From the NCBI GenBank assembly GCA_904420585.1, contig CAJFVX010000065.1, forward strand, positions 1 to 64,000: a DNA stretch of 64,000 bases, in the 5' to 3' direction. Positions 28,251 to 39,434 of this stretch are shown here, one piece after another. The translations under genes were made by a program, and so were the position numbers. The notes under the pieces were generated by a model. It was given only the letters and a program-made list of their open reading frames with translations. It was not told the DNA's origin and made no database searches. The stretch comes from Candidatus Howiella intestinavium. Its GTDB lineage: Bacteria > Bacillota > Clostridia > Oscillospirales > Acutalibacteraceae. Position 1 is the first letter of the stretch, and every line of letters begins with the position of its first letter.

Positions 28251-29147
28251 CTATCCCTCCAGCCGGACCGAAGCGCCGGCCGGATCGCTTTCCAGCAGCC
28301 GGACCGACCAGCCGAAGACGCCGTTCATCATGAGCTGATGGCGAAGGCGTTCGGCGAAATCGGCCTTTTCCTTATCGATAATGGCCATGATGGTGGAGCC
28401 GGCCCCGCTGATATACACCCCGTAGGCCCCCAGCTCCCGGGCGATGCGGAAGGCGGCGTCGGCCCCCCGAATCAGCCCCATGCGGTAGGGCTGGTGGAGC
28501 CGGTCGCCGGTGGCTACCCGCAGGTTTTCCAAAGAGCCGGAAAAGAGGGAAGAGGTCATCAGGGCCGCCCGGGAGAGGTTGTAAACCGCATCCGAGCGGG
28601 AGACGCTCTCAGGCAGCACCGACCGGGCGTGGGAAGTGGGCAGGGGCGTCTCGGGAATCATGGCGGCGAAATGGACGTTGGGGGCCACCGGCACGCTGAC
28701 CGAATAGACCTTGCCCTCCTCCATGGCGCAGGTGACCAGGCCGCCCAAAATGGCGGGGGCCACATTGTCGGGATGGCCCTCCAGGGCGGCGGCCAGGTTC
28801 AGCAGATCCTCGGTGCGCAGGGGATTCCCCAGCAGGGCGTTGGCCCCCAGCAGCCCGCCCACCAGGCAGGCCGAGGAACTTCCCAGCCCCCTGGCCATGG
28901 GGATGTCGTTTTTCTGCCGGATGCGAAGCCCCCGGAAGGGCCGCCCGCAGATTTCATACAGCCGCCCGGCGGTGGCATAAATCAGGTTATCCGGCCCGGA
29001 AGGCACCTCCACATCGTCCAAAGAGGCGATGTCCGGCCCGTCCCACTCCTCCATTTGTACGGTGTTGTATAAGGTCAGAGCCAATCCCAGAGCGTCGAAT
29101 CCGGAGCCCAGATTGGCGCTGGTGGCGGGTACTTTGACTGTTACCAT
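28251..29147 (-). CDS. thrB: Homoserine kinase
   Basis: GHMP kinase: VKVPATSANLGSGFDALGLAL, PMARGLGSSSACLVGGL. Confidence 0.95.
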   Translation of the reverse strand: MVTVKVPATSANLGSGFDALGLALTLYNTVQMEEWDGPDIASLDDVEVPSGPDNLIYATAGRLYEICGRPFRGLRIRQKNDIPMARGLGSSSACLVGGLLGANALLGNPLRTEDLLNLAAALEGHPDNVAPAILGGLVTCAMEEGKVYSVSVPVAPNVHFAAMIPETPLPTSHARSVLPESVSRSDAVYNLSRAALMTSSLFSGSLENLRVATGDRLHQPYRMGLIRGADAAFRIARELGAYGVYISGAGSTIMAIIDKEKADFAERLRHQLMMNGVFGWSVRLLESDPAGASVRLEG

Positions 29148-29159
29148 GCTGTCCTTCTC

Positions 29160-30396
29160 CTAGTCCAGCACGTGGAGGATGGAGGCCGCCTGCAGATGCT
29201 GCATGCCGCCCAACTCCTGCCGCAGGGTCCGCTCGGTGGACAGGGGGGTCAGGAAAGCCAGTTCCTTTTCTCCCTCGCCGGCCCGGGAGAGCATGTGCAC
29301 GTCGCCGAAGACCTGCCGGATTTCGGCCGTGGCCGCCGCCTTGTCGTCGGCCTCCCCGCGGACATACAGGCGCACATTGTCCTCCAGCGGGTCGGAGACA
29401 TAGCCTTCTTCTCCATCCTCCCAGTAGAGGTACTTCCGGGCTTGCAAATGCTTGACACAGTCGATGACGTCGGCCACCACGGCGCTGGCCGTGGGCAGCT
29501 TGCCGGCGCCCCGGCCGTAGAAAATCACGTCGCCGATGGCGTTGCCCCGGACCATGACGGCGTTGAATACGTCGTCCACCGAGGAAAGCTGGTTATCCCG
29601 GCTGATGAGGGCGGGGTAGACGGCCGCAAAGATATGGCCGCCGTCCAGGATTTTAGCCCGGCCGATGAGTTTGATAACCCGGTTGTCCGAATGGGCATAC
29701 TCCACATCGGGCAGGGTGATGGCCGTGATGCCCTCGGTCTTCACCTGCTCGGGGTAGACGTGCTTGCCGAAGGCCAGGGAGGCCAGGATGCAGATTTTCC
29801 GGCAGGCGTCGGCCCCTTCGATGTCGGCGGAGGGGTCCCGCTCGGCGTAGCCCAGCTTCTGGGCCATGGCCAGGGCGTCTGCAAAGGACATCTGCTCCCG
29901 GATCATCTTGGTCAGAATAAAATTGGTAGTGCCGTTGAGGATGCCCACGATTTCGTAAATATCATTGGCCGCCAGGCACTGGGACATGGGCCGCAGGATG
30001 GGGATGCCGCCGCCTACGCTGGCTTCAAACAGGAAATTCACATTGCGTTCCTGGGCAATTTTTAAGAGCTCGGCCCCCTTGCAGGCCACCAGTTCCTTGT
30101 TGGAGGTGGCCACGCTCTTGCCGGCCTCCAGGCAGGCCTTTACATATTCATAGGCCGGGTGCAGACCGCCCATGGTTTCCACAACCACCTTGACCTCCGG
30201 GTCGTTTACAATATCGTCAAAGTTTTTCGTAAACAAATTCGCATAGGGAAGATCGGGAAATTCCCGCAAATCCAGGATGTACTTGACCCGGATATCCTCC
30301 TTGGCTCGGCCCGTAATGCCCTGGTGGTTGGTCTGCAAAACCTCCACCACGCCGGAGCCTACTACTCCGTGGCCCATAACTGCAATATACACCATA
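29160..30396 (-). CDS. hom: Homoserine dehydrogenase
   Basis: MVYIAVMGHGVVGSGVVEVL, ATSNKELVACKG, GILNGTTNFILTKM; upstream ORF extension rejected. Confidence 0.95.
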
Positions 30397-30433
30397 TTCG
30401 TTCCCTCTCTTCTTTTGGTAAAAATCCGGCCGC

Positions 30434-30883
30434 CTATTCTCCCAGGACCTGGTCCATGCGGAGGATGCCGTCCACCTGCCGCAGGGCCTCTATCAGGTCG
30501 GAAATATCCCCCTTGAGATGGTCGGTGCGGATGGACAAAGAAACCAGCGCCGAACCGTCCACGGGGATGTTCTGGTTGACCGTCAGGATATTGGCCCCCA
30601 GCCGGTACAATTCGGTCAGCAGGGAGGAGAGCACCCCCGGCCGATCCCGCAGGACGGCGTGCAGGGTGACAATCCGGCCGGCCGCCCGTTCGTTGTAGGC
30701 GAAAACCGCGTCCTTGTATTTGTAAAAGGCGCTGCGGGAGACGCCCGACATGCGGGCCGCGTCGCTGGCGCTTTTGGCCTGGCCGCTGGCCAGCAGCCGC
30801 TTGGCCTGCACCACCCGCCGGTATACGTCGGGCAGCACGTCTGGATGGATGAGCAGCATATTGGAATCCGACAATTCGTCCAC
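30434..30883 (-). CDS. ACT domain-containing protein (PheB/UPF0735-like)
   Basis: HTH-like region then RIVTLHAVLRDRPGVLSSLLTELYRLGANILTVNQNIPVDG; directly upstream of hom. Confidence 0.82.
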   Translation of the reverse strand: MDELSDSNMLLIHPDVLPDVYRRVVQAKRLLASGQAKSASDAARMSGVSRSAFYKYKDAVFAYNERAAGRIVTLHAVLRDRPGVLSSLLTELYRLGANILTVNQNIPVDGSALVSLSIRTDHLKGDISDLIEALRQVDGILRMDQVLGE

Positions 30884-31132
30884 CACCCATATACATATGT
30901 TTTTGCTACTAGTACAATATAGCATAACCCCCGGGATGTTGCAAGGAATATTCCTGTGGTACGCATAGAATATTACCAAGAGTACAGATATAATTCTGGC
31001 GCCTTTGCCTATAAGCGAAAAAGAAGAAGAATTTAAGGTTATATTAAGAGAATTCTCCTTGCTAGACGCCGCTAAATGGGGTATGATAATTTCGTATAAT
31101 ATTTCCAAAAAAGAACAGGAGGGAAGAACGCC

Positions 31133-32266
31133 TTGACTGTACAGCGAAAAAAGGATCTGCTGGTGGACATAGCGTTTATCGTGGTTATAGCGGCGCTCTG
31201 TTATCTTGCCTTCCGATTTCTCATTATTTATTTGCTGCCTTTTGTCATCGGCTTTATCCTGTCGGCAGCCATCCAGCGGCCGGCCCGGTTTTTAGAGCGG
31301 AAGACCCATGCATCCCAGGGGATTTGGTCGGTGGTGCTGGTGGTGTTTTCCTATGTAGCGGTGGTGGGGGTGCTGGTTTTTCTGATTTACCAGCTGTATG
31401 GACAGCTGTCGGCCTTCGCCAGGTCCCTGCCGGCCTATATCCCCATGCTGTCGGACATGTTCGGCGGCTTAAACAATCTCATATCCGAATGGTTTGCCGG
31501 CCTGCCGGAGGAATTGCTCAGCACGGTGCAGAGCCTGCCGGAAACGGCCGTAAGCGCCCTGGCTTCCGGCCTCACGGGAGCCCTGTCCAGCTTTGCCAGC
31601 GCCGTGGTTACCGGACTGCCCGGCATCCTGGTCACCTCTTTGGTCACCATCGTAGCCAGCTGTTTTATCGCCAAGGATTATACCAAGATAGTGGTGTTTG
31701 TAAAGGAGCAGCTGTCGGCCCGGCACTGGAACCTGCTGCTGGATGCCAAAAAGATATTCAGTTCCAACATTTTAAAGATGCTGCGGGGCTATCTCATCCT
31801 CATGCTGCTGACCTTTACCGAGCTTTCCATCGGCCTGCTGCTGCTGGGGTACCGGTATGCCATTGCCCTGGCGGCCCTCATTGCCATTGTGGATATCCTG
31901 CCTATTCTGGGCACGGGCACGGTTCTCATCCCCTGGGTGCTCATCAAGCTGATTTCGGGGGAGTGGCTGGGCGCCCTGGGTTTGGCGGTGCTGTATGTTG
32001 TCATCACCATTGTGCGGAATATCCTGGAGCCCAAGATTATCGGCAAGCAGGTGGGTCTGCCGCCCCTGGTGACCCTGCTGTCCATGTACTGCGGCCTGCG
32101 GTTGCTGGGTGTGTGGGGCCTGTTTGGCTTTCCCATCGCCCTTATTATCCTCAAGAGCCTCCATGATACCGGCCGGCTGCAGTTCTGGCGGGCAAAAAAG
32201 AGGGAGGATATGCAGACAGAGCCTGCGGAAAAGTCGGAGGAAGAGCAGGAAAATCAAAAGGAATAA
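31133..32266 (+). CDS. ytvI: AI-2E/YtvI-family integral membrane protein
   Basis: Multiple TM segments; PFVIGFILSAAIQRPARFLERKT, YVVITIVRNILEPKIIGKQVGLPPLVTLLSMYCGLRLLGVWGLF. Confidence 0.82.
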   Translation: MTVQRKKDLLVDIAFIVVIAALCYLAFRFLIIYLLPFVIGFILSAAIQRPARFLERKTHASQGIWSVVLVVFSYVAVVGVLVFLIYQLYGQLSAFARSLPAYIPMLSDMFGGLNNLISEWFAGLPEELLSTVQSLPETAVSALASGLTGALSSFASAVVTGLPGILVTSLVTIVASCFIAKDYTKIVVFVKEQLSARHWNLLLDAKKIFSSNILKMLRGYLILMLLTFTELSIGLLLLGYRYAIALAALIAIVDILPILGTGTVLIPWVLIKLISGEWLGALGLAVLYVVITIVRNILEPKIIGKQVGLPPLVTLLSMYCGLRLLGVWGLFGFPIALIILKSLHDTGRLQFWRAKKREDMQTEPAEKSEEEQENQKE

Positions 32267-32300
32267 AAAAACAGCCGGGATTTTGGCCGATAAACAAGGA

Positions 32301-32345
32301 GCGCCCTCTGACGCAGACGAAGAAGCTGTGTCAGAGGGCGTTTTA
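32301..32345 (+). terminator. Intrinsic terminator between convergent genes
   Basis: GCGCCCTCTGACGCAG...CTGTGTCAGAGGGCGTTTT. Confidence 0.82.
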
Positions 32346-32363
32346 CATTGCTGAAAAGGGATA

Positions 32364-32552
32364 TCAGGTCTGCCTTGCCAGGATGCGGCAGATGGACATG
32401 ATGTCGCTGATATCTATATCGCCGTTTTTATCCATATCAACCCGCGCCTTTTCCTCATCGGTGGGGTCGATACCGGTATTCTTGCGCGCCAGGATTCTGC
32501 AGGCGCCCATGATGTCCTGAATATCCACATCGCCGTTGCCGTCCACATCCCC
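32364..32552 (-). other. Dockerin domain (esterase)
   Basis: GDVDGNGDVDIQDIMGACRILARKNTG...VDMDKNGDIDISDIMSICRILARQT. Confidence 0.93.
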
Positions 32553-33962
32553 GGGTATGACCGACTGGGCCTCCACCGTCACCGAAATGACGGCGGCCAG
32601 GTTGTTGGGATTGAGGATGTTGTCGGCATCCAGTTCTCCCCGCAGGGAGTAGGTGCCGCTGACATTCCCGTCATAGGGGGTATCTCCCGGATTGTTGGTG
32701 GTATACCACTGGAGAATGTCCATATCGGCCTTTGTGCCGTCGCTCAGCTGGACGGCTGCGGTGTCGGGCAGGGGCAGGTCCTCGAAAGCTGTACCATAGG
32801 GAATGGTCAGGGGCGCGGGGCTTTCAACGCTGGCTATGACCGGCTGCTCGGCCACCGTGACCTGTATAGAGGCGGCGAGATTCTGCGGGTTGCCGGCTTC
32901 ATCGGTGGAAAGAGCGCCCGTCAGGGTGTAGGTCCCCGCCGTGTTCCCGTCATATGCTTTTCCGTTCTCGTCCTGAGCGCTCCATTCAACCGCCGCATCC
33001 AGGCTGTCGCCGTTGTCCAGCTGAACGGTTACGGCATCGGGCAGGGGCAGGTCCCCGAAGGCTGTGCCGTAGGGGACGGTAATGGGCTCCGGATTGTTTA
33101 CCGACTGGATATTCCAGATCTTTTTCTGGGCAAACAGCCAGTCGAGGAGTTCGGGCTCATTGAAGGCGGGTTCCCAGGCAAAGTGACCGCCGGTTTCATA
33201 TTCGGTGTAGGTGATATTGCCGTCCACAGCCTCCAGGGCGCTGGCCATATCCCGGGAGCCGCTTACTGGCACTGTGCCGTCGTCGGCACAGTGAAAAGTC
33301 CAGATGGGAATGTCCTTAATCCGTTCGGCCTTGGACGGATCCCCCGCCCCGCAGACCGGGATGGCGGCGGCAAACATATCCGGATTCCGGATGATAGTGT
33401 CCCAGGTGCCGTATCCGCCCATAGAGATGCCTGAGATATACATGCGGCTTTTGTCAATAGGCGTGTTGCGGCGGTCATTGCAAAGTTCTTCTATAATCTT
33501 CATGACGGCCTGCATGGGTTCGCTCTGGGGAATGCTGTCCGCCGAATAAGAGCCGTTTTCCCAGGGTGTATCCACCCATTTCCGCTGCTTATTTGGCTCA
33601 TCGCTGGGGCATTGGGGCGCGAGAATGATGCAGGCCCGTTCCGGGTCGCTTTCATTGACGATTCTTGTGAGGATGTTGCTGTTGGCCCGGATTTGACTCT
33701 GGTTGTCAGTACCCCGTTCCCCGGCGCCGTGGAGGAACAAAAGGAAGGAATATTCCCCGTTGCTGTTGGTGGATTCGGGGATATAGAGGCGGTAAGGAAT
33801 GCTTAGGCCGGTATCGGGATCTACGTAGACGTGGCGTGTAAACTGATCCTGCACATCCTGGGGCATGTCCGCGGCTGCGGCGGGCATAACGGGAAGCAGG
33901 CAGCAGAAGAGCGCCAGGGAGAGGAGAACAGCCGTAAGTTTACGCAATAGCAATGCTCTCAC
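32364..33962 (-). CDS. Secreted dockerin-bearing alpha/beta-hydrolase esterase with bacterial Ig-like domains
   Basis: Signal peptide; FLLFLHGAGERGTDN, YISGISMGGYGTWD, GGHFAWEPAF; two NPEPITVPYGTAFGDLPLPDAV-type Big modules; dockerin. Confidence 0.85.
   Translation of the reverse strand: MRALLLRKLTAVLLSLALFCCLLPVMPAAAADMPQDVQDQFTRHVYVDPDTGLSIPYRLYIPESTNSNGEYSFLLFLHGAGERGTDNQSQIRANSNILTRIVNESDPERACIILAPQCPSDEPNKQRKWVDTPWENGSYSADSIPQSEPMQAVMKIIEELCNDRRNTPIDKSRMYISGISMGGYGTWDTIIRNPDMFAAAIPVCGAGDPSKAERIKDIPIWTFHCADDGTVPVSGSRDMASALEAVDGNITYTEYETGGHFAWEPAFNEPELLDWLFAQKKIWNIQSVNNPEPITVPYGTAFGDLPLPDAVTVQLDNGDSLDAAVEWSAQDENGKAYDGNTAGTYTLTGALSTDEAGNPQNLAASIQVTVAEQPVIASVESPAPLTIPYGTAFEDLPLPDTAAVQLSDGTKADMDILQWYTTNNPGDTPYDGNVSGTYSLRGELDADNILNPNNLAAVISVTVEAQSVIPGDVDGNGDVDIQDIMGACRILARKNTGIDPTDEEKARVDMDKNGDIDISDIMSICRILARQT
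32386..32510. repeat. Dockerin-encoding DNA near-identical to 34078-34202
   Basis: Same 125-bp span, about 10 mismatches by eye. Confidence 0.85.
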
Positions 33963-34052
33963 TCCTTTAGAAAAATTTAGACGGATATAGGAAAGTCCGC
34001 ATCGGTTGCCCGATGCGAACTTCCCTCTGTTAGGCAGGCTGAAAAAACTTTA

Positions 34053-34244
34053 CGCCTGGCTTTCCCTTGCTATGACACGGCAGATGGACATGATGTCGCT
34101 GATATCTATATCGTTGTCCTCATTCATATCAACCCGTGCCTTTTCCTCATCAGTGGGGTCGGTGCCGGTATTCTTGCGCGCCAGGATTCTGCAGGCGCCC
34201 ATTACATCGACGATATCCACCTTTTTGTCGCCATTGACGTCGCC
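34053..34244 (-). other. Dockerin domain (GH31 protein)
   Basis: GDVNGDKKVDIVDVMGACRILARKNTG...VDMNEDNDIDISDIMSICRVIARESQA. Confidence 0.93.
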
Positions 34245-37200
34245 CTTGATGATGGTCGGCTCGGGCGGCACTTCGCCGGCGGTCTCCAGATTGCGCAAGG
34301 CGTACTGCATCCGGCTGATAGCCTCAAACAACTGGGTATCTGCGGGAGCGGAAGCGCTCAGCACACTCTCGGCGTTCTGCAGATGCATGGCGAGCACATC
34401 CCAGCTTTCGGCGGTGTAGTCGGCCTCGGTCAGGGCGCCGGCTTCATCCGCCAGCCGCTGCAAATCGGCCTTCTCCAGCGCCTGCTCTTCAACCTTGTAC
34501 AGCTTGATTTCATCCAGCTGTAAGGAGGAGCCGCCGGGGGTGTCTCCGTAGAAAGCTATGTTCAGGGTGCCGTCCTTTACTTCGGCCTCCACGGCGAAGA
34601 AATCCCAACGGTTGTTGTAGGGAAGATCGGCATAAGTAGCCGCGTCGCCGTCATAGCCGGTCAGTTCTACCCGGCAGGTGTTGAAGGCGGTGTTATAAAT
34701 CTTGTACACAAATTCCAGCCGATAGAGGCCGTCCTCCAGGCCGGTGACCTCCTGGCTCAACCGCTGGGAGTTGGCGCTCTTATCGTAGTAGAAATAGAAT
34801 TTGTAGCCGCCCCGGGCCGCGTCGCCCGCGTCCACGCCGCAGCCGGCGCCGTTCAGGCCGCCGTCTTCCAGCGTCCAGCCGTTCCGGTTGCCCGTCTCAA
34901 AATCACCGTTGACAATAGCGTCAGGCAGAGCGGTTTGCGTGCGGGGCTGGTTGAGGAAGTGGATGCTGTCCAGCAGGATATCGCCGGTGTCGCCCTCTTC
35001 CACCACCACGGTGATGGTGTTGTCGTCACCCGCTTTCAGGGGCAGGGTTACGCCGTAGTCGTTCCACAGGTCGCCGGCGTGGAAGGCGGGCAGGGTAACC
35101 TGCACGGCGGTCGAAGCATCATCCCCGGCATAGACGTGGATGGTCTTGTTCTGGTTGCCATCGGTAGCGGCGTAGCGCAGATAGACGGTGTAATTCCCAT
35201 CCGCCGGCGCCATAATGTTTTTAAAGGTTACGGAGGCTCCGGCCGTGGTCAGGTTCTGTACATAGCCGGTGCCGGTGTAAGCTGCGGTGTAATTGCCGGT
35301 GGTCGCGCCGCCGGACAGGTTGGCATTCTCGGCCTGCGCCGTGGTTTCAGCCATTTCGTCCAGCCAGGCGGGATAGGCGCCAGGGGACACGCTGTCGATG
35401 GCCATGCCGCCCTTGTCCTCCGGCAGGATTTCAATGGTAATATTGTTCCTGCCGTCCTTCAGAACCATGGAGATGGTCATCTCATTCCAGGCCCCTTCGG
35501 TGGCGGGGAAGGAGATTTGCTGGCCCTCGCCGTCATCAGCCGAAATGTGGGCGGTCAGGGCTTCGCTCTCGCTGTTTGCATAGCGGATGGTCAGGTCGTA
35601 GCGGCCGGCCGCATCCACCAGGACGCTGCCGATGGTCACGCCGTCGCCGTCAGCCGCAAGGCCGGTGACGTAGCCGGTGCCGGAGAAGCCGTCAATGTCG
35701 GTATCCACAGCGGCGTTGCCCAGCAGCTCGCCGTCCTCGGCTTCGTAGATGTTCCGATCTACAGTTTCGCCGGCGATGACAATGGTGGCAGCCTTGGCGG
35801 TATCGGGGACCTTCACATAGCACAGCCGGTCGGCAGAATCCATGAAGTAACCGGTTTCGGCAGCTTCCAGATCCTCCAGGCTGCCATAAGCGGTGAGGGC
35901 CGCGCCGTCATAGGTGACGGAGGCGTTGGTCATGTAGCCGTCATGAAGCTTGACCAGGTAATCCCGCTCGGCGATGTCGGTGTAGGAGCCGGTGCGTTCG
36001 CCGATGTCCAGGGTCAGGGTGCGGTTGGCGCCGGTGTACTTCACATTGGCGTCATACCGGGTGGTGGTGTACTCGCCCTTCTGGTAGTCCATGGTCTCGC
36101 CGTCGTCTTCGTACATGACGAAATGGAAGTCGCCGTCTTCGACGGTGGGATAGATATCCAGGGTAATTTCATCCACCGGCTTCTCGCCCACATACTGCAT
36201 TTCGGGCTGCATGGGGATGATAGAGCCTTCCTTGACGAAGATGGGCAGCAGATCCTGGGGAGCATGGTAAGAGAACAGGGTTTGACCGCCCGCGTAGATG
36301 CTCTTGCCGTCGTCGTAGTCGTACCAATGGTCGCCCTCAGGCAGATAGATGTCGCGCTGGTCGCCGGTCACCAACATGGGGGCGATGAGGAAGCTGTCGC
36401 CGCTCATGTACTCGGTGTCCAGGTTCCAGGTGTTTTCATCAGAGGGATAGTTCATCACCAGGGAACGGGTCATGGGCACGCCGGTGCCGCCTTCGCCCAG
36501 GCCCTCTTCAATGCCGATGCCCATGATGTTGTCGGCGATGAGAGAGTACATATAGGGCATCAGGGAGTACCGCAGGCCGATATACTTCTGGGCAACCTCG
36601 GTGGCGTTGTGGGTGTAAGGCTCCTTGGGGCCGCCGGTCATGTAGTGAATGCGGTGGATGGGGGTAAAGGTAGCCAATTCCAGCCAGCGGGCGTACTGCT
36701 CGTCGGTGACATCGCTGAAGAAGCCGGTGATGTCAAAGCCCCAGTAGTTGTAGCCGCTGGTGGACATGCTGATACCGTTGTTGATCTGCTGGTTCATGGA
36801 TTCCCAGCTGCTCTGGATATCGCCCGTCCAGGGGGAGACATACTTTAAGTCGCCCGGGATAGTGGTACGAGCCAGCAGCAGGGTGCGCTGGTTGTTTTCG
36901 GTAACCTTGTCGTACATGGCGATATGGTGGAACATGGCCAGGGCGTTCTTGACCTCGCTCAGGTTGCCCCAGGACTTGCCCTCTTCGTTCCAGAACAGCC
37001 AGTCGGCGTTGTACTTGGCCGGCTCGGACATATCCAGCCAGAAGCAGACGGCGCCCAGAGCGTCGCTGCCATCCTCGTTGGCGTACTCGCCGCGGCCGAG
37101 GATCATGTCGTGCTGGTCGCCCCACCATTCCCGGGCCTCGGGGTTAAAGAAATCTACCAGGCCGGAGGCGCCGCCCCAGGGCCAGTTAATGAGCTTGGTA

Positions 37201-39233
37201 TTGCCGGTGCGGTCCTTGACAAAGTAGCCGTTGGTGTCGCCTTCCACAAAGTCGGCGTTGTTGTCCTGATTGGTGACGTTGGGGTCGTCGATGACGCCAA
37301 AGCGGACGTTTAAATCGGCCAGGGTCTGCAGCATACCCTCGGGATCGGGGAAATTGCGATCATTCCAGTCCGTAGGTGTGCAAAGGTATTCATACCATTC
37401 GATATCCACCATGATGGCGTCCAGCGGGATCTCGTTTTCCCGGTATTTCCGGGCCACGGTCTCCACGCCGTCCTCACCTTCGGGCAGGTCGGGCGAACTG
37501 TCCTGCCGATAGCCGTAGTGGCACTGCATGTTGCCCAGGGCCCAGTCAGGCGCGAAGAAGGACTTGCCGATCATATCGGTGTAGGTCTTGGTCAGCTGCT
37601 TCTGGTAGTCCTCACCCTGGCCGCCGTAGATAAAGTAGTAGCAGAGCTCGCCGCCGGGATTGGGATTCAGGCTGCCGAAGGAGCAGGTGTTGGGATCAGT
37701 CTTACCCATATCAAAGACGGTGCGGCTGGTGTTGTCAAAGAAGATGGAATAGCCTTCCGAGCTCATAAAATATGTCTCGGCCGAATAGTAGCGGCCTTCC
37801 TCCCAGGAGGGGAAGGAGTCGTCCAGTTCAGCACCCCAGGCGTCGACGGCCCACATGTAGACCTTCTCGCCCCGGCGGTTGAACTTGGATTCCGGCTTCT
37901 CGCCCAGGCCCCAGTAGGCCTCGTTCTCTTTGATCTTGTTGTTGACCATGAGCTCGCCGTCGGTGGTCCAGCCCATGGACTGGTTCTCATTCTCGACGAT
38001 GACGTTGCCTTCCTTGTCCAGATAGGTGATCTTGAAGGGATCCTTCTGGATGCGCATATCCATGTCGCCCAGGTCGATTTCATAGTAATCGCCCTTGTCT
38101 TCCGGATCCAGAACCTGCTGGTTCAGATCGTCGGAGGACACCGAGAAGGAATCATACTTCCGCTCGAACCGGCTGTCCGGCTCCAGCCATACCTTAACAA
38201 CATTCTCGGCCACGGAGGTAATCTGCACAGCCGCATTGTCCAGCTGGAAGGTCAGCTGGGAGGTGCCGCTGCCCTCTACGCTCTCCACCGCGCCGGCGTA
38301 GGTCCACTGGACGGGCTTGACGGTTATGTAGTCCAGGTTGATTTCACCGTTGTCATCGTTATCATTGTTATCATCGTCACCATCGTCCCAGCGCATGATG
38401 GTGATTTCATTTTCGCCTTCCTGCAGCTGGACGGTGGAAATGTGATCCCACCAGATATCCCAGGAACGCAGGGAGTTGATTTTGACCTGCTGGCGCTCGC
38501 CGCCGTTGATAAACATGCTGACGGTGCGGCAGGCCGAATCCTCCTGGCCGGCGGCGTACCGCATAACCAGGGTGTACTCGCCCGCCTCGGGAACGTTGAC
38601 GGTAAAGGTCCGCCCGTAGCCCTTATTGTTGTAGCCAGACACAAACCCGTCGCCGGAATAGCCGGGATGCATATCCGTGTTGTCGTTGCCGACGCCGTTG
38701 TGTACAGCCTCCTCGGCCTCATACAGCCAGGACATGGCGATGCGGTCCAGGCTGACATTGCCGCTGTCGCCGCTGTCCACCCGATAGGTGATGGTGCTCT
38801 CGCCTGCCGGCAGATCCACCGCTTCGGTCTGGTACTCCCAGGTGTTTTCGTTGATGCCGGAGGCCAGATTGACCGTCCGCACCTTTTCATCGTTGACATA
38901 CAGGCTGATGGTCTGGGTCTCGCCCGTGCCGTTGGAGTAGCGGAGCTTGACCCCGTACTTTGCCTCGGTGGGCACGTCTACCGTAAAGGTGACGGCGTTG
39001 CCCGTGGCCATGTCGGCTACGTAGCCGGTGCCGTGGTAGTCGTCCAGGGTGTCGCCGATTTTAGCGCCGCTTACTTCAGCGTCCTCGGCTTCGTACAGTT
39101 CTTTCAGCACGGGTGGGCTCACCTCTTCTGTGGTATCGTCTGTGTCCGCCGCTACGGCCGTAGTCGGCAGCCCGCCGGCGGCCGAAACAGCCATAGCCGC
39201 CGAAAGCAGGACAGATAGCCATCGTTTTTTCAT
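34053..39233 (-). CDS. Secreted GH31 family glycoside hydrolase with CBM35/CBM6-like modules, FIVAR-like domain and dockerin
   Basis: Signal peptide MKKRWLSVLLSAAMAVSAAGG; LYEAEDAEVSGAKIGDTLDDYHGTGYV CBM35-like modules; GH31 motifs AIMVDIEWYEY, FWLDMSEPAKY, GYNYWGFDITGFF; C-terminal dockerin. Confidence 0.88.
34078..34202. repeat. Dockerin-encoding DNA near-identical to 32386-32510
   Basis: Side-by-side reading. Confidence 0.85.
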
Positions 39234-39434
39234 AACGGTTCCTCCTTTTTTATAGTCGCTTCCCGGCGCGCCCATTCACACCGGGGCTTTCCTACATTGA
39301 CATCATACCTAATTTTTGATATTATATAAAGAGAAAAACGGGTGTTTTTACTGACAAAAACTGATGTTTTTTGAAATTGCCTTTTTTGTCCGCCGTGGAA
39401 AAGCGACCGGCAGGATTTGCGGGGGCGATTGTAA

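Noticed and set aside
26955-28338. 460-aa plus-strand ORF opposite lysC
   Set aside because: Antisense shadow of aspartate kinase; H/G/V-rich with no motifs.
30397-30896. N-terminal extension of the homoserine dehydrogenase ORF
   Set aside because: Overlaps the ACT-domain gene out of frame and has low-complexity G/R/P content; real start is MVYIAVMG at 30396.
38330-38400. GAT/AAT-rich microsatellite as an independent repeat element
   Set aside because: Stays in frame within a CBM-coding region (DDGDDDNNDNDDNG); treated as protein low complexity.
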